In this document: one piece after another, positions 25,616 to 33,134 of the stretch
How the letters are laid out: every line of letters starts with the position of its first letter
How positions within the stretch are numbered: the stretch's first letter is position 1
DNA from: Candidatus Obscuribacterales bacterium
GTDB lineage: Bacteria > Cyanobacteriota > Vampirovibrionia > Obscuribacterales > Obscuribacteraceae
Direction of reading: 5' to 3'
Length of the DNA stretch: 64,000 nt
Assembly: GCA_020050835.1 (NCBI GenBank)
Contig: JAGVKB010000139.1
Coordinates: 62,001 to 126,000, forward strand
Notes under the pieces: generated by a model
Databases searched by the model: none
What the model saw: the letters and a program-made list of their open reading frames with translations, nothing else
Told to the model about the DNA's origin: nothing
Position numbers and translations under genes: made by a program

Positions 25616-26990
25616 ACGTCATCAACCTCCGGTGAGTCTTGTTGTTGAAAGTCATTAGTGTTGTTTTCGTGCATGCGTTCTTGCTGGCTGCGTCGATTTG
25701 AATTCCGCTTCTTATCGTTGCGGCGATTGTGGCGGCTTCGGTTCTTTCCTTCAGGTTTGCTCTCCTCTTTCGGCTGGCTCGTCTCTGGTCGCTCAGTTCT
25801 TTCGCGCTTTCGAATTGATTCGGAAATTTCGTGCGTCGCTCGTTCCGGCGGCGGATACGCGAGAGCGTGGTGATAGGCAGTCGGCGATGTCAGCGCAATC
25901 TTGAGCGGCCAGGTGTCATTCGTGAAAGCGATGACCTCGCCGCTTAAGTTGATCAGTTCATCCGGTGTTGCAAGCGATCTTCCTTGAATGAACTCCTGAA
26001 CTCGTCCGGTATCGCTTACGCTGACCTCTTCGATGGTCGTTCTTCCGAGTGCTTCGCTCAGTGCACGAGCCTCACGAAAGTTCTTCTGTCGGAAGTAGAT
26101 TTGCGTTGCCGGTTGATCGAAGATTATTTGCGCCTCCTTTTGTGAGTACACTCGCTCAAGCTGGAAATAGTTTTGAAACCCGAGCACTAGACTTAGCTTG
26201 GCTTTTCTGACGATTGATAGAACATTCGCAATGTTTGCGATCTTGCCGAAGTTTGTGAATTCATCGAGAAAGAGCGATGTTGGATACTTCATCGCCGATT
26301 TTGTATCGAGCAGGTAATCGAGGAGAAAGTTGACCAGGAGCGATCCGATTAGTTTGCTATCGCGAGAGCGGCTTGGAATGGCTATGTAGAAGGTGAAGAG
26401 CTGTTTCTTCAGTGCTTCAAAATCGACATCTGTCTTTTCAGTCAGTGCGACCAGTTGATCCGTGATCCATGGATTCAACTTTGTCATTAGCCCCGACAAG
26501 ACCCCGAATCGGAAGTTCTCTGAGGTTGACCCTAGCCATCCTTCAAACTCCTTTTTGAGCGAGTTCTGAGGGGCTTCTGGCGAGTTCTTGGCGTACCTTA
26601 CTCACGCCCGATAGCAGCAGCCATCTGAGAGCGCCGATATGTCCCCTCTCTGGTTCGCTTGCCGCCGCATGCAGTATCAGTGAAACGAGGAGTTGTTTCT
26701 CGGACCTGTCCCATGTTGGGTCGATTCTTCCTTCCTCGCCGCTGCCATTCATGATGATCAAGTCGGCTAGTTTTTCGGCTTCTTTTGCTTTCTCCAGTGG
26801 TGGAGCCCATTTCACCCGGTCTACTGGATTGATTCGGGTTGATGACATATCAGCGGGATTGAAGGAGAAGATTGTGTGACCTGCTTGTTTACGCCATCCC
26901 GCAGTTAACGTGTACAGTTCGCCCGGTTCGTAACCTGGAGTTGCCTCCGTCACGATCATGTTGCTTCCGAGCCTTTCGATAAGGCTTTGG
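25603..26990 (-). pseudogene. Truncated, frameshifted virD4-like gene
   Basis: Homologue of the VirD4-type ATPase at 7214-9190, broken in two ways. First, the 5' part including Walker A is missing: homology starts at LIERLG exactly where the second tRNA-fMet att repeat ends (26991). Second, the frame shifts near 26550 in a run of five A. The upstream part ends ELAQKGV, while the other frame continues EFEGWLGSTSENFRFG into the intact C-terminal half with Walker B (LFLDEFTNFG). Reading the antisense of the att repeat adds an artificial N-terminus (MVAGVRFELTTFGF). It marks the decayed relative of the mobilization module. Confidence 0.88.
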
Positions 26991-27032
26991 AACCCAAAGG
27001 TCGTAAGTTCAAATCTTACCCCCGCAACCAAT
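26991..27032 (+). repeat. att copy 2: 3' half of initiator tRNA-fMet
   Basis: Identical 42-bp copy of 21904-21945 in the same orientation, again without the 5' tRNA half. It cuts off the virD4 remnant and is followed by a terminator hairpin (27048-27078) and a 12-bp-spaced GCCTTACCC pair (27101-27121). It marks one end of the 5-kb second island. Confidence 0.82.
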
Positions 27033-27047
27033 TAAAAGCCTAGAAGG

Positions 27048-27078
27048 ACCGGCAGTTTCGAGAGAAGTGCCGGTTTTT
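27048..27078 (+). terminator. Terminator after att copy 2
   Basis: Stem ACCGGCA (27048-27054) with TGCCGGT (27068-27074) followed by a T run, shortly after the CCA end of the tRNA remnant. Confidence 0.7.
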
Positions 27079-27100
27079 ATTGGGGTAGCCTACAGAGCGC

Positions 27101-27121
27101 GCCTTACCCTCTGCCTTACCC
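27101..27121. repeat. GCCTTACCC pair beside att copy 2
   Basis: Two GCCTTACCC units at 27101 and 27113, exactly 12 bp apart, matching the pair at 21748/21760 next to the integrase. Confidence 0.6.
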
Positions 27122-27289
27122 TGATGAAGATCAGGATTAATCCATCTGGAGACAGGTAAGGAAAACCGCGCAGTTACCCATCCGCCAATGGCGGCACAGA
27201 TCAAATAGCGACACCGCATATGGTGCCATGCACACCAGCCATCAAAGCTGGTGACTGGACAGGCTACACGACTGCGACTACCCGCCTGA

Positions 27290-28858
27290 CTATGAGTGTA
27301 GATTTGCTCCAGGCGCCGAATCGAAACCATCGAATGCGCCTCGAACTATTTCTTCCAACTCGGACAGCTCTTCATCTGTCAAGGCAGCGAATTCGCTCAT
27401 TCTTCTCTTATTCGGAAGCATGCCACCATTTCTGTGTACAAACAGCACAAACTGTTCAGCAATGAGATCCGGCATCTCAACAACGTTCATGACGTCCCTT
27501 ACAGCTTGATCGCGGCGTGTGAGATAGTCAATTTCTCTCGGCAGGTCGGCATCTATAGTGCGCTTCACACAGCTATAGAGAAACTCCGCAGCCTCAGTGC
27601 AATCGAAGTATCTATAGAGGTCGGCAGTGTCATTTAAGACGTGTACATTCCCCTTGACCGTTGGTTCCCATTCAATAAACTCCATGAGCCGACCGGAATG
27701 CGCCTGAAGCATTTCACGATACTTATCTATCCAATCCAACATTACGGATGAAACAGGGAAAAGCATTCCAGGCGGCGCAAACTGCCGATCTGATAGGCTG
27801 TGATGAATTAGACATCGGTGAAGTCTTCCGTTCCCGTCAGCGAATGGGTGAACGTAGACAAATCCAAAAGCGGTTGCAGCGGCTTGAAGAACAGGATCTA
27901 AATTACCTTCCTTCATGATGGCATTAGATTCGATTAGCGAACTGATCAGATGCTCAACGTCCTCCGGCTTGGCACCTATGAACTCGGGAAGCGGCTCACC
28001 ATCAGGAGTGTGTTCGCCGAGAAAAACACCCTCAGTACGCAATCCGCCTTGTACGAAACGGTTGTCTTCAATAAGAATTCCATGAAGACGAATCAATTCT
28101 CCCACTGACAGAGGGTTCTTACCCGCCTGCATGACGGCTCGCCCCCATCGTTCGATTCGATTTCGAGGCGGCCGCTCTCCTTCTATTTGAAAACTAGCCT
28201 GACTGTCTGCCAGGAGCAAAAAACTTGCAGCGCGAGAAATGACGGACTTGCTCACGCGTCCAATGACATTTAGTGCGGATTTCGAGAGGTCGCTCTCAGA
28301 GTAGGACTTTAACGTTTCCGTCTTTCTGATAATAGGACAAAAACTGGAAGTCCCCAAAAGGTTGTCACGCACTTTATGCCGACGCGATAGCGTGCCACTA
28401 GATTTGGTGAAATACTTGTCGTTATCGAGCAAATCAACCGATGTGACATTAGGCGCATCTGGAACTGCAAGCTTATTTCCAGTCAGCAATTCATAGAGGT
28501 ACCAGGCGCGACGCGTCAGCACACTGTTGGGCGCGGACAACACATATTGCTCAATTGCTTCCGCTGGCAGAGAAATGAACACCCGCTTTAGAACAAGTAG
28601 ATCTATGTTTTCGTACCGCATTGCGAAATTTAGGTGTGCCTGAACAGTGGGTTCAAGCTCGTGCCGTTTGCTATAGATTTTCCAACCGCGATCTTGTCTT
28701 ATGTGTCCTTTTATATTTTGCTCTGAGATACAACTAGGTTCTCGAACAGGAGCCGGAACATCAAAGGCATGAACGAGGGCAGATAGTCCGGCAAGGCTAG
28801 TGAGGGACGGCAAAGCCGATTCTTGAAACAGGGCTGGTTTTTGGCTGGGCAAGTCCAT
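27290..28858 (-). CDS. Fic-domain AMP-transferase with autoinhibitory motif
   Basis: A 522-aa Fic protein. The catalytic motif HPFADGNGRLHR (337-348) is complete, so the enzyme should transfer AMP (or another phosphate-containing group) from a nucleotide to protein hydroxyls. An inhibitory-helix motif S-x-x-x-E-G is present upstream as SFQIEG (222-227), the arrangement of class II Fic proteins that are self-inhibited. The first 190 residues are of unknown type; the C-terminal 120 residues may be a winged-helix or partner-binding region. The promoter region carries six phased repeats (28863-29022). Target proteins are unknown. Confidence 0.85.
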   Translation of the reverse strand: MDLPSQKPALFQESALPSLTSLAGLSALVHAFDVPAPVREPSCISEQNIKGHIRQDRGWKIYSKRHELEPTVQAHLNFAMRYENIDLLVLKRVFISLPAEAIEQYVLSAPNSVLTRRAWYLYELLTGNKLAVPDAPNVTSVDLLDNDKYFTKSSGTLSRRHKVRDNLLGTSSFCPIIRKTETLKSYSESDLSKSALNVIGRVSKSVISRAASFLLLADSQASFQIEGERPPRNRIERWGRAVMQAGKNPLSVGELIRLHGILIEDNRFVQGGLRTEGVFLGEHTPDGEPLPEFIGAKPEDVEHLISSLIESNAIMKEGNLDPVLQAAATAFGFVYVHPFADGNGRLHRCLIHHSLSDRQFAPPGMLFPVSSVMLDWIDKYREMLQAHSGRLMEFIEWEPTVKGNVHVLNDTADLYRYFDCTEAAEFLYSCVKRTIDADLPREIDYLTRRDQAVRDVMNVVEMPDLIAEQFVLFVHRNGGMLPNKRRMSEFAALTDEELSELEEIVRGAFDGFDSAPGANLHS

Positions 28859-28862
28859 TTTC

Positions 28863-29022
28863 GGTTCCAGATCGTTCTTTTTGGCTCCAGATGTATATAT
28901 TTTATCAATAGAGGTTCCAGATTGCTCAAAAATTCATATCCAAGTTCCGATTTTCTCACGTTAGGCTAAATTGCCGCAAAAACACCGCAACAGGTTCCAA
29001 TTTCTTCAATATGGTTCCAAAC
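28863..29022 (-). promoter_or_regulatory. Six GGTTCCARAT repeats on 10-bp phase upstream of fic
   Basis: The pentamer GTTCC (GCTCC once) inside GGTTCCARAT-like units starts at 28864, 28884, 28914, 28944, 28994 and 29014. The distances are 20, 30, 30, 50 and 20 bp. The first unit ends 12 bases before the extended leader of fic. The array fits cooperative binding of a regulator to one face of the helix, most likely controlling fic. Confidence 0.7.
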
Positions 29023-29122
29023 TTCTCTTTTTCACCATCCACGCTCCATTTTGACTGGGTGACAACAAACAAACCACAAGAAGGAGTTGACGCGCATTCA
29101 ATGCTTCGATAATCTTGGAAAT

Positions 29123-29422
29123 ATGAAAACGCAAAACGCAGTCACGGCTCTAGCCGCACTTGCACAGGAAACACGCCTAGAAATATTTCGACTTTTGGTC
29201 AGAAAAGGAGCTGCCGGAATGGCAGCCGGCGATCTGAGTACTCATTTTGGCATGCCACCAGCTACGATGTCATTCCACTTAAAGGAACTCACAAATGCTG
29301 AATTGATCGTTTCGCGACGCGAAAGTAGATCGATTATCTATTCAGCGAACTATGACCAAATGCAAGAGTTGCTCGGCTTCTTGATGAAAAACTGCTGCGC
29401 AGATAACGGAGGCAAATGCTAA
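29123..29422 (+). CDS. arsR: ArsR-family arsenic-responsive repressor
   Basis: A 99-aa winged-helix protein of the ArsR family: ALAQETRLEIFRLLVRKG, then AGDLSTHFGMPPATMSFHLKELTNAELI (recognition helix) and a wing SRRESRSIIYSA. The C-terminal CC and a final Cys (NCCADNGGKC) are likely As(III) ligands, an arrangement seen in C-terminal-site ArsR proteins. It should repress the ars operon until arsenite binds. The ATG at 29123 is preferred; an upstream TTG at 29087 abuts its own AGGAG with no spacing. It overlaps the next gene's possible start. Confidence 0.85.
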   Translation: MKTQNAVTALAALAQETRLEIFRLLVRKGAAGMAAGDLSTHFGMPPATMSFHLKELTNAELIVSRRESRSIIYSANYDQMQELLGFLMKNCCADNGGKC

Positions 29423-29895
29423 TGAAGAGATTCCATGTACATGTTGCTGTGGCAAATTTGTCCCAGTCAATTCAGTTCTATTCGACGTTTTTCAACACTC
29501 CGCCTTCCGTCGAAAAGGAAGATTATGCGAAGTGGATGCTGGAAGATCCGCGCATAAATTTCGCGATTTCAACCAGAGGCAGAGAGCCCGGTTTAGATCA
29601 CCTGGGAATACAGGTTGAAACTTCAGATGATCTCAAAGAAATTTCAGTGCGCCTAAAAGCGGCTCAGCAGCCAATCTTGGAACAAGATCAAACCACGTGT
29701 TGCTACGCCAAAGCTGATAAAACTTGGGTGCAGGATCCACAAGGAATTGCGTGGGAAAGCTTTTACACAACCGGAGCCGCAACCACCTATGGCGAGGATG
29801 CTCAATTCGAAACTCAGACAAGTTCCGCCTGCTGTTCGCCTATGCCCGAAGTTATTCCTGTGAGTTTTGGAAAGAAGAAGGACGGTTGCTCGTGA
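29422..29895 (+). CDS. arsI: ArsI-type organoarsenical C-As lyase
   Basis: A 157-aa vicinal-oxygen-chelate (glyoxalase-fold) protein. The vicinal cysteines of ArsI are visible as TTCCYAKADKTWVQDP (Cys93-Cys94), with metal ligand candidates His5 or His7, His60 (LDHLG) and Glu112 (WESF). ArsI is an Fe(II) dioxygenase that removes the methyl group from trivalent methylarsenicals; close CadI relatives exist, so the precise activity is inferred. GGAGG (29408-29412) lies nine bases before the ATG at 29422. The GTG of arsC overlaps its stop. Confidence 0.85.
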   Translation: MKRFHVHVAVANLSQSIQFYSTFFNTPPSVEKEDYAKWMLEDPRINFAISTRGREPGLDHLGIQVETSDDLKEISVRLKAAQQPILEQDQTTCCYAKADKTWVQDPQGIAWESFYTTGAATTYGEDAQFETQTSSACCSPMPEVIPVSFGKKKDGCS

Positions 29896-30317
29896 AGAAA
29901 GTGATTTTCGCCTGCATCCACAATGCAGGACGCTCACAAATGGCGGCAGCGTTTTTCAATCAATCTGTCGATCAGAGGAAAGCTCATGCGGTTTCGGCTG
30001 GTACACAGCCTGCGGAAAAAGTCCATGACTGCGTCGTCAAGGCAATGCAACAATTGGATATTGATCTTTCCGATGTAAAACCCCAACTTCTTACGGAGGA
30101 GTTGGCAAACGATGCCGCTCTTCTCGTAACGATGGGCTGCGGAGAAGCCTGTCCCTATGTGCCTGGGCTTCGCCGAGAAGATTGGCCACTGCCAGATCCT
30201 AAGGGCAAAGCCGACGACGAAGTCTGCACAATCCGCGACGGAATTAAGACTCGCGTGCTCAGGCTGCTCGATGATCTGGGGGCACTAGATTGTTGCTCTG
30301 AGGCTTTAGAGGCGTAA
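29892..30317 (+). CDS. arsC: Thioredoxin-type arsenate reductase
   Basis: A 141-aa low-molecular-weight-phosphatase-fold arsenate reductase. The P-loop is C-x5-R (CIHNAGR, Cys8-Arg14), and the redox pair used in the thioredoxin-coupled mechanism is MGCGEACP (about 80-87). It reduces As(V) to As(III). The GTG start at 29892 overlaps the arsI stop by four bases (GTGA), so the operon is translationally coupled. An As(III) exporter would be expected next, but the operon appears truncated there. Confidence 0.88.
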   Translation: MKKVIFACIHNAGRSQMAAAFFNQSVDQRKAHAVSAGTQPAEKVHDCVVKAMQQLDIDLSDVKPQLLTEELANDAALLVTMGCGEACPYVPGLRREDWPLPDPKGKADDEVCTIRDGIKTRVLRLLDDLGALDCCSEALEA

Positions 30318-30319
30318 CT

Positions 30320-30367
30320 ATGGAAACACTTAAAGCCGAAAGCGCGCCGGTCTCTTCCTTCTGCTGA
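30320..30367 (+). pseudogene. Truncated start of a fourth ars gene
   Basis: Two bases after arsC an ATG opens a 15-codon frame (METLKAESAPVSSFC) that ends at TGA. Position and spacing suggest the first codons of another ars gene, for example an efflux permease or methyltransferase, cut by a rearrangement. It is too short to identify. Confidence 0.3.
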
Positions 30368-30457
30368 CCCATGTACGGCAATGGTAAGACTCTTATTGGT
30401 GTTTAGGCACTTATGCGATGAAATTTATCGGCGCGCCTTGAAGTACGAGGCGGACGT

Positions 30458-30820
30458 CTACACTAACAGTGCATTCTCTTGTATCGCTGTAAGCTTGAAC
30501 GGGAGCACCGGGGACGCCAGTCGATTTCTACAGGCTGAGATGATTATTGAATACATGCGCTCAGCATCGCCATAGCGTTTCTCTGTTCTATATGCTTCTG
30601 CTGTCGACATGCGAAGACTTAGCGTGCCTAGAGTCTCCCCGCCCCCCGTACTACTCAAAGTCCGGTCCAACGTACGCTGGTATTCGTCAGCATTCATCGA
30701 TTCTGCAGATTGTTGGAGACATACCAGCGCCAATACAGAAAGCAACAAGGAAATCACGGGTAAGGGAAGAACAGAATTTTCATACAAACATTTGCCCTTA
30801 AAATTGCTCGCTCCGATCAT
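30458..30820 (-). CDS. Truncated-looking exported TPR protein
   Basis: A 120-aa product with a signal or anchor segment (LPLPVISLLLSVLALVCLQ) followed by helices that look like the beginning of a TPR domain (AEAYRTEKRYGDAERMYSIIIS). The start at 30820 is chosen because GGGG lies five bases upstream. The downstream repeats one would expect, as in the protein at 35514-36938, are missing, so it is probably a 3'-truncated remnant. Confidence 0.45.
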   Translation of the reverse strand: MIGASNFKGKCLYENSVLPLPVISLLLSVLALVCLQQSAESMNADEYQRTLDRTLSSTGGGETLGTLSLRMSTAEAYRTEKRYGDAERMYSIIISACRNRLASPVLPFKLTAIQENALLV

Positions 30821-30921
30821 GCTCACCCCAATAGATCTTCCCCACACTATTTTGCGCAGAACCATTATGGATACGTCCTCACAATGTTCAATACGAACGG
30901 GGGCCACGTTCATCGGATTAC

Positions 30922-31375
30922 GCAACACTGTATATTACCTGGGCGACTTTGCTATGCTACCACATTTAGTGGCAGATGTCTTGCCTCAATTGAATGGCAA
31001 AAAGCATCTCATAGCAGGAAATCATGACCGCTGCCACCCGAAGATTGGCGCGAGTAAATGGCTCCAGGCATGTATTGATGCCGGGTGCGTGTCTGTGCAG
31101 ATTGATATGCAAACGGAAATTGCTGGCGAGATGGTCTTGTTGCACCATTTCCATATCGCGCAGAAACCGAACCAAAGCAGAAGTATTATGGTCAGCGTCC
31201 TGTCGATGGCGGTGGTTGGTTAATTCACGGACACGTTCATAATCGCTGGAAAGTCTCTGGGCGGCAGATCAATGTCAGCGTCGAGAACTGGAATTTCGAA
31301 CCGGTTGGACTGGAAACAATAGCTTCCATCATCAAGGTTGGTCCCCAGCTTGCAGCCGAGGGACGCTACGATTAG
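30922..31375 (+). pseudogene. Broken metallophosphoesterase copy
   Basis: Homologue of the intact gene at 22690-23295. The 5' third is missing (homology starts at TVYYLGDFAM). GNHDRC follows, then a single-base loss near 31150 shifts the frame, after which GGGWLIHGHVHNRWKVSGRQ and the C-terminus continue to TAG at 31375. The 3' region is closest to the intact copy in DNA sequence. It is evidence of duplication and decay of accessory genes. Confidence 0.85.
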
Positions 31376-31399
31376 AGCGCTTTCCAGTTGACGGGCATT

Positions 31400-31467
31400 T
31401 TCTCGCGCGAGAATTCAGTCACAAACAAGAAATTTCCGATTGGCCCCACTTTTCTCGCGCGAGAAAA
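31400..31467. promoter_or_regulatory. Twin palindromes TTCTCGCGCGAGAA
   Basis: The 14-bp palindrome occurs at 31400-31413 and 31452-31465; the second extends to an 18-bp perfect palindrome (31450-31467). Their centres are 52 bp apart, about five helical turns. They precede the broken AbiEi-like gene and probably form its autoregulatory operator. Confidence 0.6.
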
Positions 31468-31480
31468 TGAGGTGTAATAG

Positions 31481-32577
31481 GAAATTACGGAAGCAGAGAA
31501 AGACATTCTTGAATATGTACAGTCCGGCAAGCTAGAGCTGCCGCCGCTCAGATTCATGCCAACAGCTGAGTCGATTGAAAGAGGCGACATTGAGCCTGAT
31601 GTGCTGGTTCAGACGAGTTGGCAAGGAAGGACGTATGCCTTTGTCGGCGAGGTAAAGCGGTACGGTAGCGACAAGTCTGTCAGTGAGGCGGCAGAACAGG
31701 CTCGGAAGTACGCAGAACGGCTGCAAGTCAACCCGCTCGTGATAGTGCCCTGGCTTTCTAACGAGCAGCTTCTTTCTCTTGAACAGAGGAATATCAGTGG
31801 CGTCGATCTCTGCGGCAACGGAATTGTACTCGTGCCGGGCGAACTGCTGGTGTTCAGGACCGGGCTGCCAAACAAGTTTCCGACATCCAGTCTAATGCGG
31901 CGAGTCTACGAGAGGACAAGTTCTCTCGTAGACTCGCCTTTCTGCTGCGGCCGCAATATAACTCTGTCTCCGAAATTCTCGATGAGATAACAGCGAGAGG
32001 CGGAAGCATTACTCTTCCCACTGTCTCCAAGGCGCTGAAGCAGTTGGAAGAGGACGTAGTAATCGAAAAGTCGTCGAAGAGTATCCGCACATTGCAGTCA
32101 GACAAATTATTGGACCGGCTGAAGTCAAACTATGAGCCGCCGAAGCCGCGCGGTTTTGTTCGATGTAAGCTAACCACCAAAAACAACGCCAGTATCGGCG
32201 CAATCCTCTTCGAAGCTGCCAAACAGGCGGGTGAGCGAATTGTGCTTTCAGGAGAAAGTTCGGCGAACTTCTATGCAACTATGGCGAAGGAACCGATTGA
32301 CACTTTCTATTGCACCGAGACTACGTCGCTACAGCTGGAAGAATTGAATGCTGAGATGGACGTCTTCAGCAGATTTCCGAACGTCGAGCTTAAGAAGTGC
32401 GACGCGGAGATTGTTTACTTCGATATGCGAAACATGAACGGCTACAATGTTGCCTCTCCAATTCAGGCTTACCTTGAGCTAGCGAATTCAGACAAGCGCG
32501 GCCAGGAAGTTGCAGAACAGATCCGCAAGAAGATCATTCAAGATATGCAAGATCTTCAGGAGAAATCTGGCAAATGA
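31481..32577 (+). pseudogene. Frameshifted AbiEi-like antitoxin gene
   Basis: Two frames together give one AbiEi-family protein. The first (from 31481) contains a DUF-like region with VLVQTSWQGRTYAFVGEVK and LVIVPWLS, up to FRTGLPNKFPTSSLMRRVYERTSSL. The second resumes near 31930 with RLAFLLRPQYNSVSEILDEI and a winged helix (TLPTVSKALKQLEED), continuing to 32577. A one-base deletion near 31930 explains the shift. There is no convincing ATG for the first part. Its end overlaps the following nucleotidyltransferase by four bases (ATGA), as expected for an AbiE operon. Confidence 0.7.
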
Positions 32578-33134
32578 GCGACTTAGATCTCTTCAACACC
32601 TTTATTGATTTGCATGAGAAGCTCTCAGGCAGAGGAATTTCAACAATTTTAGGCGGCGGTCTGGGATTGTATCTAAAGCAACTCCACTTAATGGAAAGCC
32701 CTGTCAGAACACTGATAGATGCAAGCGGATGGCCTCAACCGCGAAGCACATCGGATATTGATGTTTTCTTCCCGTTGGAAGTGCTCGTTAGTTTAGACGA
32801 AATGAAAGCAGTGCGATCCATAATCGATGAAATGCACTTCGAAGCCATCTCTGGCTCTGAATATTGGCGCTTTAACTTGCCCCAAAACGAGGTCAAGATA
32901 GATCTGTTAACCGGTCCAATAGACGACACAGTGAAAAATCAGTTGAAGAGCGATTCTCGTAGAGCGCGACCAAAAGGGGATTTGCAACTCCATGCGCATC
33001 CTGTGCCGGAGGTGCGTTTTCCGGGCGCGCGTGGCCCCCGACTCCGGAGCAAAGTGGACCCTACGCAACGACAGCGCATGAAACTAAAGAGAAAGAGGAA
33101 AGCTATCCAAGCGACGTCTCAATGTTCGCAATGA
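32574..33134 (+). CDS. Truncated AbiEii-like nucleotidyltransferase
   Basis: A 186-aa product with the nucleotidyltransferase signature: GGGLGLYLK (residues about 23-31) and STSDIDVFF (about 59-67). Residues up to about 143 (RARPKGDLQLHAHPVPEV) look like the family. The last 40 residues (PGARGPRLRSKVDP and a Lys/Arg-rich tail) do not, and family members are usually near 280 aa. It is therefore probably a 3'-truncated, inactive toxin gene whose end runs 32 bases into the opposite-strand HipA gene. Confidence 0.65.
   Translation: MSDLDLFNTFIDLHEKLSGRGISTILGGGLGLYLKQLHLMESPVRTLIDASGWPQPRSTSDIDVFFPLEVLVSLDEMKAVRSIIDEMHFEAISGSEYWRFNLPQNEVKIDLLTGPIDDTVKNQLKSDSRRARPKGDLQLHAHPVPEVRFPGARGPRLRSKVDPTQRQRMKLKRKRKAIQATSQCSQ

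Larger units (their letters stand above)
21946..27032. mobile_element. Decayed second island between att copies
   Basis: A 5.1-kb segment bounded by direct repeats of the tRNA-fMet 3' half. It carries the iteron-like array, a metallophosphoesterase, an AbiE pair, the membrane-protein copy and the virD4 remnant. It has no integrase of its own; the neighbouring integrase could act on both repeats. It appears to be a tandem insertion of a related element that lost most of its transfer genes. Confidence 0.7.

Noticed and set aside
26991-27031. N-terminal residues MVAGVRFELTTFGF of the virD4 remnant frame as real protein
   Set aside because: They are the antisense translation of the tRNA-fMet att repeat, a known artefact, not homologous protein sequence.
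28711-28959. Small leftward frame across the fic start
   Set aside because: Its recurring LEP-like words are produced by the regulatory DNA repeats; it overlaps fic in another frame with no start signal.
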